Of a stretch of DNA of 21,278 nt, positions 16,065-21,278 are shown piece after piece (the stretch's first letter is position 1; every line of letters starts with the position of its first letter). The translations under genes and the position numbers were made by a program. This stretch comes from an uncultured Porphyromonadaceae bacterium (GTDB lineage: Bacteria > Bacteroidota > Bacteroidia > Bacteroidales > Muribaculaceae). The stretch spans positions 1 to 21,278 of the forward strand of contig URQP01000034.1 in the NCBI GenBank assembly GCA_900550025.1, read 5' to 3'. Below the pieces are notes generated by a model that ran no database searches, was not told the origin of the DNA, and saw only the letters and a list, made by a program, of their open reading frames with translations.

Positions 16065-17528
16065 ATGAAGAAAATTTTACTTTCGGCATCAATGTTGATG
16101 CTATCGGCAGCGGCTTTCGCTGTTACGGATGGTGCTACTTACGAGACCATCAATGGACTTACGTGCGAGAACCTGTGGGTATTCGACGAGCAGCACACAA
16201 GGGACGCATTCAAAGCATCCGCACTCTTCGACGGTGCTACGGCTGGTTCGGGGGTAGGTAGATCTGCAAGAACTGCGACTACCGACGGGAAGATTATCTA
16301 CATCGGGCATTCTGCGGAGACAGCGGTATTGGAGAGATTCGATATCAATACAGGCGAGATGCTCGAACCTTTGGCACTGAAACTTGACGGTGCGGCATAC
16401 GCCGGCACTTTGGCAGCCAATCAGGTGGGCTTTGACGAGTACGGACACCTCTATGTAGCTTCTTACGATGCTACCACTGACCGTACAGATGTTTCCTACA
16501 AGGTGTATATCGTCAATCAGGAAACAGGCGATTTGACAAGTGTAGGATTCCTTGATTTTGATAAAGGTAAGGACCGTATTGACTATTGCGACGTAATCGG
16601 TGACCTTACAGGTGTGGAGGCTAATTGCTCTATCCTTGCCGTAGGCAGTGGTGATGGCAGTTCCAAGGAATGCTATTGGTGGTATCTTCCGCAAGGCGAA
16701 ACCGAGTGGGAAGGCGGATGGGAAGGCGACTTCTGGATTAAGATAGACGAAACTTATCCTGCCGACCAGACACAATTCAGCTATGGCTCGATGGCAAAGA
16801 TGGTAAGGGACGGCTCTGCGACCGGCGACCTCAACTTGTTCTACATTGACGGTTTTACCACTCTTCCGGCATTGTATCAGAACGATGGCTCTATGTTAGA
16901 CAATATCGGTAACGCTTCGTTTATGGGCGGCGAGGATGTAAAATCTGGTGTTTACCCTGTTCCGTCTTCAGGTACCAACGGTCTTACAGAAGCTGCTGTG
17001 GGTGACCAGAAACTTTTTATATACTCGTTATGCCAAGCTAATGACGGCGAATTCGGTGCGCGTGCCGTGATAGCGTCGATAGATGCTGATATGACTCTTG
17101 AAAGCCTCGTGCCGATGTGGAAAATACCGGGAGGAGAAAAAGGTCTTGGTGAAACTTCCGACCTAGGTAACCGTATCCACTGCCTCGACCGTGTAGTTCT
17201 TCCAGAGGATGAGAACGGCAAATCTGCAATGCTGCTTGTCACTTTCAAGTGCTATGCAGGTCTGGGAGTTTACCGTATCGCAGAAGAGGGTTACAATCCT
17301 CAGGGTAGCGTAGAGGAGAATTTCGTGGCTAATGCTAACATTACAGTTAACGGCGACGTTATCGCTGTAAGCGAAACTGCTGAATCTATCGAGGTTTACA
17401 ACGTAGCTGGTCAGAAAGTGGCTCAGGTTGAGAACGCTTCTGAAATCGCCGCTCCGGCAACCGGTCTTTACATCGTGAAGGCTGTCGTTGAAGGCGCTCC
17501 GGTTGTAAAGAAAGTTATCGTTAAATAA
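16065..17528 (+). CDS. Secreted protein with C-terminal sorting tail, possible beta-propeller
   Basis: I cannot name the family of this 487-aa protein. Residues 1-19 form a signal peptide ending AFA. The body has repeated short strand patterns with Asp/Gly turns (GKIIYIGHSAETAVLERFDINTG; GHLYVASYDATTDRTDVSYKVYIVNQETGDL; MLLVTFKCYAGLGVYRI), the look of a beta-propeller. Residues ~423-487 form a clear T9SS type A-like tail: ITVNGDVIAVSE, SIEVYNVAGQKVAQVE, GLYIVKAVVEG, ending KKVIVK. No catalytic motif is visible. The gene is separated from the second GHL10 gene by 215 nt containing two sets of inverted repeats, so it may have its own promoter, and a strong terminator closes it. The tail uses codons such as GTT, GCT and AAC that are typical of strongly expressed genes. 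Confidence 0.75.
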   Translation: MKKILLSASMLMLSAAAFAVTDGATYETINGLTCENLWVFDEQHTRDAFKASALFDGATAGSGVGRSARTATTDGKIIYIGHSAETAVLERFDINTGEMLEPLALKLDGAAYAGTLAANQVGFDEYGHLYVASYDATTDRTDVSYKVYIVNQETGDLTSVGFLDFDKGKDRIDYCDVIGDLTGVEANCSILAVGSGDGSSKECYWWYLPQGETEWEGGWEGDFWIKIDETYPADQTQFSYGSMAKMVRDGSATGDLNLFYIDGFTTLPALYQNDGSMLDNIGNASFMGGEDVKSGVYPVPSSGTNGLTEAAVGDQKLFIYSLCQANDGEFGARAVIASIDADMTLESLVPMWKIPGGEKGLGETSDLGNRIHCLDRVVLPEDENGKSAMLLVTFKCYAGLGVYRIAEEGYNPQGSVEENFVANANITVNGDVIAVSETAESIEVYNVAGQKVAQVENASEIAAPATGLYIVKAVVEGAPVVKKVIVK

Positions 17529-17557
17529 GATAGCAAATAACTGACTGACAAATATCG

Positions 17558-17590
17558 GATGCCGTCCCTCCGCGGGGCGGCATCTTTTTT
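17558..17590 (+). terminator. Rho-independent terminator of the glycan-use locus
   Basis: GATGCCGTCCC (17558-17568) pairs with GGGGCGGCATC (17574-17584) around a 5-nt loop, giving an 11-bp stem with one G-T pair, followed by six T (17585-17590). It lies 30 nt after the stop codon of the 487-aa gene. Confidence 0.9.
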
Positions 17591-17673
17591 GTGCCGTAAA
17601 ACAACTCTACGCCCCATAACCAGTAACCGAGCCGAAAGTTCGATAGCCACTAACCTGTCAGCGCAGCTGGCAT

Positions 17674-17718
17674 CAGCCCTGAAAGGGCTGCGTATAATAA
17701 ACCCACGGCTTCAGCCGT
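17674..17718. repeat. Adjacent palindrome pair (REP-like)
   Basis: CAGCCCT-gaa-AGGGCTG (17674-17690) is followed 14 nt later by ACGGCT-tc-AGCCGT (17705-17718). The first stem is an inverted copy of the one at 64-80. Two hairpins with a fixed short gap are the usual architecture of REP units. Confidence 0.6.
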
Positions 17719-17741
17719 CGGATGTGATGGCTATACGGTAT

Positions 17742-17805
17742 CGGCCTCGTAGAGGTCGCACTTGTAGCACAGTTGTTTCGAGCGCGGCCTCTACGTACGA
17801 GGTCG
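17742..17805. repeat. Pair of related near-palindromes
   Basis: CGGCCTCGTAGAGGTCG (17742-17758) and 17785-17805 (CGGCCTC...CGAGGTCG) share both ends and differ in the centre. Each can fold on itself, and they can also pair with each other across a 26-nt gap. They look like two diverged copies of one repeat. Confidence 0.5.
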
Positions 17806-17827
17806 TGGTAAGGGTGTGACTGCTCCG

Positions 17828-17866
17828 CCCCAAGCTGCGCTCCGCTATGGCTTCGCTTGCATGGGG
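17828..17866. repeat. Hairpin repeat, variant of the copy at 25-52
   Basis: It starts CCCCAAGCTGCGCTCCGCT and ends GCTTGCATGGGG. The copy at 25-52 has the same core but starts CCGCA and ends TGCGG. The stem base therefore changed on both arms together. The copy here also carries about 11 extra bases in the loop. Confidence 0.55.
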
Positions 17867-18063
17867 TTACAATCCCAGAGCCTCCACGAGGCTCGCTTAT
17901 GCCGAAAGAGACATTTTCCGGCGCCGTACAGCCAGCCTTATTAGCTGCGCAGATTCCGCGAACAGGGGGACACTCACTGCCGCAGGCTATTTTCTGTAAC
18001 CAGTAACCAATAACCCCTAACCGGGCAGCTTTGCTGCCAATAACCTGAGCCGCGAGGCTCACT

Positions 18064-19074
18064 TTACAGTTCGATGAGTTCGTCGTAGGCGAAGTCGCGG
18101 ACGGCCCGTGTGCCGAGCACTTCGTCCCAGCGCATCGGAGAGATGCCGTTGCCGGGGCGCTTTACGGTGATGTTTTCTTCTGTGAGCGGTTCGCCCTTGC
18201 GTATGTCGCGGGCGGCTACGATGCTTTTGCGTGCCACGATGATGTTCGGACGCTCTGATTCGGTCACGTGTTTTTTGCCGTCGCCGAGAGCCTGCTCGAT
18301 GTTGCGTATTGCGTCGACCATAGCCTTCAGCTCGCCGGGTTCGAGCGATGCCTTGTGGTCAGGTCCTGGCATTGTCTTGTCGAGGGTGAAATGCTTTTCT
18401 ATTACTTTCGCGCCTAACGCAACGGCCGCGATGGGCACTTCGATGCCTTTCGTGTGGTCGGAATAGCCTACGGCAACGCCGAGCGTGTCGCGTATGTCGA
18501 GCATCGCGCGCAGGTTCACGTCGCTCATCGGTGTGGGGTATTCCGTGTTGCAGTGCAGCACGGTGATGTCGCCGCGCCGCAATCCCCCTTGCTCAAGCAC
18601 CCGCAGTGCCGCCTCGATTTCCTGCATCTCGCACATTCCGGTGGACAGAATCACCCGCCGTCCTTTCGACGCTATTTTGCGCAGGTAGGGCAGGTTGGTG
18701 ATTTCTCCGGAAGGAATCTTGTAGTAGTCCATGTCGAGCGGTTCGAGCACGTCGATTGAAACCAAGTCGAACGGTGTGCTCATGAATCCGATGCCCGCCT
18801 TGTCGCAATATTCTTTCAGGGGGCGGTAGTCGGTGAGCGGCAGATGGATGGCCTTGCACATCTCCAGTTGGCTTTCTCCCTCTCCGGTGGTCTCTTTCTG
18901 GTATTCGGCTTTCGGAGCGAATGTGGAAATCACGAGTTCGGGCTTTGCCGTCTGGAATTTCACGTAGTCGGCTCCCGCGCGTTTTGCCTCGTCAACCATC
19001 CGGAGAGCGAGGTCGTAATTGCCGTTGTGGTTCACCCCGGCTTCCGCTATGATTATCACTTTATCGGTTTTCAT
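18064..19074 (-). CDS. NeuB-family nonulosonic acid synthase (probable legionaminic acid synthase)
   Basis: Condenses a 6-carbon N-acylated amino sugar with phosphoenolpyruvate to make a 9-carbon sialic-acid-like sugar in the cytoplasm. The 336-aa length is normal. The N-terminal NeuB barrel shows EAGVNHNGNYDLA, YVKFQT, KIPSGEITNLPYL, STGMCEM, HCNTEYPTP, GYSDHTKGIEVP and EKHFTLDKTMPGPDHKASLE. The C-terminal SAF (antifreeze-like) domain, from about residue 275, includes IVAARDIRKGEPLTEENITV and NGISPMRWDEVLG. The legB gene in the same operon favours N,N'-diacetyllegionaminate (LegI) over neuraminate (NeuB), but the family members cannot be separated safely by eye. Its start overlaps the end of the ATP-grasp gene by 14 nt. 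It is the last gene of the operon, and a small hairpin (18047-18060) follows its stop with no T-run. Confidence 0.9.
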   Translation of the reverse strand: MKTDKVIIIAEAGVNHNGNYDLALRMVDEAKRAGADYVKFQTAKPELVISTFAPKAEYQKETTGEGESQLEMCKAIHLPLTDYRPLKEYCDKAGIGFMSTPFDLVSIDVLEPLDMDYYKIPSGEITNLPYLRKIASKGRRVILSTGMCEMQEIEAALRVLEQGGLRRGDITVLHCNTEYPTPMSDVNLRAMLDIRDTLGVAVGYSDHTKGIEVPIAAVALGAKVIEKHFTLDKTMPGPDHKASLEPGELKAMVDAIRNIEQALGDGKKHVTESERPNIIVARKSIVAARDIRKGEPLTEENITVKRPGNGISPMRWDEVLGTRAVRDFAYDELIEL

Positions 19075-20020
19075 CTTCGTAGAACATTACTTCGTTGAAA
19101 TATCGTGCCATCAGCGCATTGTCGCGCCAATCATCGCACACTGCCGCTTCGCGTCCGAGCCATTCTGTAAGAATCATTTCCGGGATGGCGGCTCCGGCGT
19201 TGATTGAGCATACTACTCCGCCGCCGAGCCGCGGGTTGATTTCCATCAGCAGGTATCGGCCGTACGCCTTGTCGTGGATGAACTGTATGGTTACAGGGCC
19301 TTCGAAGCCAAGCTTCTCCAGTATCATCGTGGAATTGCCGATTAGCTCCGGTATGCGCCGTGTGATGGTGCGGTCTACCTCGCCGCCTGAGGTGGATATG
19401 CGCAAGCGCGGCACGGTGCATAGCACCCGCTTGCTTATTGCCGATACGTAGCAATCCACCGTGTATTCGTCGCGGTCGGCTATATACTCCTGAATCAGAT
19501 ACTTGTCAATATCGGTTATCTTATCCAGTTCCTCGGCATTGTTCACTGTTATTATTCCTTTGGATGCAGAGCCTTCGCGCGGCTTCAATATGGCCGGGAA
19601 GCTGCAATTCTCCTTGCTGTATGTGGCAGGGATGGCGAATCCGTTGCGCTCGAACAGTGCGGCGGCTTCCGCTTTGTCGAACATTGCGTGCGCCACTTCG
19701 TATGGTGATACGGGGATGAAAACTTCCGGATGAATCTCTTTCAGCCGTGAGCAGATTTCTATTGCCCCGTCGACAAACGGCAGTACTATGCCGATGCCGT
19801 GTTGCCGTATGACAGCCGACAGATTGTCGTAGATGCCGGGGTCGCTCCAGCGCACGCCTTCCACCACTGTGCCGACACAAGCTATCGGCACTTCCCTGAC
19901 TATTTCCGAACTGAAAATTTTCACCTCGATTCCCATCCGCTTACCAGCGTCGATAAGCAGCCGGGCGAGCGAGACGCGCTTTGCCCCGCCGAGCATCAGT
20001 ATGTTGGCTTGCCGTTTCAT
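19061..20020 (-). CDS. ATP-grasp ligase, CarB-like, in a nonulosonate operon
   Basis: Predicted cytoplasmic ATP-dependent carboxylate-amine or -thiol ligase; substrate unknown. The 319-aa product has an N-terminal Rossmann-like domain (ANILMLGGAKRVSLARLLIDAG) that resembles the pre-ATP-grasp domain of carbamoyl-phosphate-synthase-like proteins. The ATP-grasp core follows, with the glycine-rich loop ILKPREGSASKGI, the segment LIQEYIADRDEYTVDCYV and the metal-binding end LLMEINPRLGGGVVCSINAG. The frame can open at GTG 20023, but I chose ATG 20020, which overlaps the legB stop by one base (TGATG), a typical coupled start. The downstream neuB overlaps by 14 nt. Tight coupling on both sides implies it works on the same sugar, for example by adding an amino-acid or acyl group, but this is inference. 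Confidence 0.8.
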   Translation of the reverse strand: MKRQANILMLGGAKRVSLARLLIDAGKRMGIEVKIFSSEIVREVPIACVGTVVEGVRWSDPGIYDNLSAVIRQHGIGIVLPFVDGAIEICSRLKEIHPEVFIPVSPYEVAHAMFDKAEAAALFERNGFAIPATYSKENCSFPAILKPREGSASKGIITVNNAEELDKITDIDKYLIQEYIADRDEYTVDCYVSAISKRVLCTVPRLRISTSGGEVDRTITRRIPELIGNSTMILEKLGFEGPVTIQFIHDKAYGRYLLMEINPRLGGGVVCSINAGAAIPEMILTEWLGREAAVCDDWRDNALMARYFNEVMFYEDENR

Positions 20021-20997
20021 CACCGGTTGTAGATGTCGTATTTATATTTCGCCAGATTTGCCGGGTCGGAGAACCACGCTATGGTTTCCCGCAGGCCGTC
20101 TTCAATCGAATATTGCGGCCGCCAGTCGGTCAGACTGCATATTTTCGTGTTATCGCCGAACAGGCGGAACACTTCGGAATTCTTAGGGCGTAGCCGTGCG
20201 GCATCCTGCACGTACTCCACATCGGCCTCCATAAGCCGTTTTATCTGCTCAAGAGTATCGCGCATCGATATTTCGCTGTTGCTGCAGATGTTGATTTCCT
20301 GCCCTTCTATTCCTTCGGCTTTTGCCAATGCTATGAATCCGCGGCAAGTGTCTTTCACGAAGTTGAAATCACGTGTAGGGGTGAGGTCACCCACTTTAAT
20401 CTGTTTCACTCCGTTGGCTATTTGTGTGATTATCGTGGGGATGATGGCGCGTGCCGACTGGCGTGGACCGTAGGTGTTGAACGGACGCGCGACGACAACC
20501 GGCAGGTTGAAAGCGTTGTAGAAGCTTTCGGCTATCGCGTCTGCTCCTATTTTCGTGGCGGAATATGGCGATTGCGGCTGTTTCGGATGTCTTTCGTCGA
20601 TTGGGACATAGCGTGCCGTTCCATAGACCTCGGATGTGGATGTAACCACCAGCCTTTCTACTCCGCAGTCGCGTGCGGCCTGGCAGATGTTGAGAGTGCC
20701 CTTGATGTTGGTATCGACATAACTGTCGGGAGCCACGTAGCTGTATGGTATGGCAATCAGTGCGGCAAGATGAAACACGGTGTCGCATCCGCGCACAATT
20801 TCGCGGCAGAAATTGGCGTCGCGCACATCGCCGCTTACCACTTCCAGAGCCGGATGCTTCACGTCGTCGAGCCATCCCCAGTAGTTGAATGAGTTATATA
20901 CGCTCAACGCCCTCACGCTGTAGCCTTCGGCAAGCAGCATTTCCGTGAGGTGCGAACCGATGAATCCGTCGGCTCCGGTAACCAGTACATTTTTCAT
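20020..20997 (-). CDS. legB: NAD-dependent sugar-nucleotide 4,6-dehydratase, LegB-like
   Basis: Extended short-chain dehydrogenase of 325 aa. LegB of Campylobacter converts GDP-GlcNAc to its 4-keto-6-deoxy product, the first committed step towards legionaminic acid. Visible features are the NAD loop TGADGFIGSH (7-16), the LegB-typical segment YNSFNYWGWLDD (34-45), VFHLAALIAIPYSY (74-87), the catalytic TSTSEVYG (119-126) and YxxxK (YSATK, 145-149), and ARPFNTYGPRQSARAIIPTI. It is the first gene of a three-gene operon and its stop overlaps the start of the ATP-grasp gene. The promoter is not clear: TAATTTTA, read on the minus strand at 21019-21026, matches the -7 consensus in all but the last base. 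No aminotransferase, hydrolysing epimerase or cytidylyltransferase is in the window. Confidence 0.85.
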   Translation of the reverse strand: MKNVLVTGADGFIGSHLTEMLLAEGYSVRALSVYNSFNYWGWLDDVKHPALEVVSGDVRDANFCREIVRGCDTVFHLAALIAIPYSYVAPDSYVDTNIKGTLNICQAARDCGVERLVVTSTSEVYGTARYVPIDERHPKQPQSPYSATKIGADAIAESFYNAFNLPVVVARPFNTYGPRQSARAIIPTIITQIANGVKQIKVGDLTPTRDFNFVKDTCRGFIALAKAEGIEGQEINICSNSEISMRDTLEQIKRLMEADVEYVQDAARLRPKNSEVFRLFGDNTKICSLTDWRPQYSIEDGLRETIAWFSDPANLAKYKYDIYNR

Positions 20998-21107
20998 ATT
21001 CGTTGTAGATTTTAGTTGTAAAATTAATGATAACCGATGATAAATCCGCAGAAACGGTATGAAAAATTGAAAAGCGGAGGGACTTTTTGATTTTTACGCG
21101 CGAAAAA

Positions 21108-21139
21108 TTTGCAAGAAACTAAAAAACAGCATACTTTTG
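21108..21139 (+). promoter_or_regulatory. Bacteroidetes promoter of the tRNA-Pro gene
   Basis: TTTG (21108-21111), a 20-bp spacer and TACTTTTG (21132-21139) match the full Bacteroidetes consensus TTTG-N19-21-TAnnTTTG. Transcription would start near 21146, about 17 nt before the mature tRNA. It is divergent from legB, whose start is about 110 nt to the left. Confidence 0.75.
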
Positions 21140-21162
21140 CACCACGTTTCTTGTGACGTATT

Positions 21163-21237
21163 CGGGGCGTAGCGCAGTCCGGTTAGCGCACCTGCTTTGG
21201 GAGCAGGGGGTCGAAGGTTCGAATCCTTTCACCCCGA
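21163..21237 (+). tRNA. tRNA-Pro, anticodon UGG
   Basis: A full cloverleaf can be drawn: acceptor CGGGGCG with CACCCCG, D stem GCGC/GCGC, anticodon stem CCTGC/GCAGG with loop TTTGGGA (anticodon TGG at 21198-21200), a 5-nt variable loop, and T arm GAAGG-TTCGAAT-CCTTT. The discriminator base is A, and the CCA end is not encoded (CAA follows). Acceptor position 6-67 is a C-A mismatch, where a pair is expected. Confidence 0.95.
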
Positions 21238-21278
21238 CAAATGGGGGCTTAGATTGCCTGTTGACGGCGGTTTGAGCC

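Larger units (their letters stand above)
17591..18063. repeat. Gene-free mosaic of REP-like palindromes between converging operons
   Basis: About 470 nt without a credible gene, packed with small palindromes: 17674-17690, 17705-17718, 17742-17758, 17785-17805, 17828-17866, 17878-17894, 18024-18038 and 18047-18060. The 12-mer TAACCAGTAACC occurs twice, at 17617-17628 and 17997-18008, and further TAAC-type units lie near the second copy. Two of the palindrome types are also at 25-80. The stretch separates the plus-strand glycan locus from the minus-strand legB-neuB operon. Open frames across it have the amino-acid look of translated repeats. Confidence 0.65.

Noticed and set aside
25..18060. 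Composite mobile element bounded by the repeat copies at both ends
   Set aside because: The repeats enclose housekeeping genes (lysS, gpsA) as well as the glycan locus, and no transposase, integrase or target duplication is visible. Dispersed REP-like repeats explain them better.
17673..18062. Minus-strand open frame of about 130 codons after neuB
   Set aside because: It runs through the palindrome mosaic and its protein is a translation of the repeats. There is no start context, domain or codon bias to support it.
17591..18063. CRISPR array or integron-like array
   Set aside because: The repeats are palindromes of differing sequence and spacing, with no constant repeat length, no regular spacers and no cas or integrase genes.
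20021..20023. GTG start for the ATP-grasp gene
   Set aside because: The next codon is ATG and gives the standard TGATG overlap with the legB stop, so the GTG is unnecessary.

Overview
The window looks like chromosomal DNA from a gut-type member of the Bacteroidales. The evidence is a SusC/SusD outer-membrane pair, AT-rich translation starts without Shine-Dalgarno sequences, promoters with the Bacteroidetes TAnnTTTG -7 element, a LysRS of Bacteroidetes type, and C-terminal tails resembling type IX secretion (T9SS) sorting domains. GC content appears to be around 50%, which would suit Muribaculaceae and its relatives, but the genus cannot be fixed from sequence reading alone.

Layout. Positions 1-194 hold REP-like hairpin repeats and no gene. 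Positions 195-2932 (minus strand) hold the housekeeping pair lysS-gpsA, 2 nt apart, with a recognisable promoter upstream of lysS. Positions 3152-17528 (plus strand) hold a seven-gene glycan-use-type locus. In order it encodes a secreted GHL10 (DUF187) glycosidase-like protein, SusC, SusD, an unrecognised lipoprotein, a PKD-domain lipoprotein whose reading frame is broken by one extra base, a second and larger GHL10 protein with four FN3-like domains, and a secreted protein that may be a beta-propeller. The locus ends at a strong intrinsic terminator at 17558-17590. Positions 17591-18063 are a gene-free mosaic of small palindromes. Positions 18064-20997 (minus strand) hold a translationally coupled operon legB, a CarB-like ATP-grasp ligase, and neuB/legI, which points to biosynthesis of a legionaminic-type nonulosonic acid. 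The window closes with a plus-strand tRNA-Pro(UGG) gene at 21163-21237 behind a textbook Bacteroidetes promoter.

How the parts may work together. SusC and SusD would bind and import an oligosaccharide. The two lipoproteins would sit with them on the outer membrane. The two GHL10 enzymes and the propeller-like protein would be secreted, probably by T9SS, to process or bind the polymer. No family with an assigned carbohydrate substrate is present. The best-studied GHL10 relative known to me is E. coli DigH (YddW), which cuts denuded peptidoglycan strands, so an amino-sugar polymer is a reasonable but unproven guess. No regulator is visible. The nonulosonate operon has only two of the expected pathway steps plus a ligase of unknown role, so the remaining steps must lie elsewhere.
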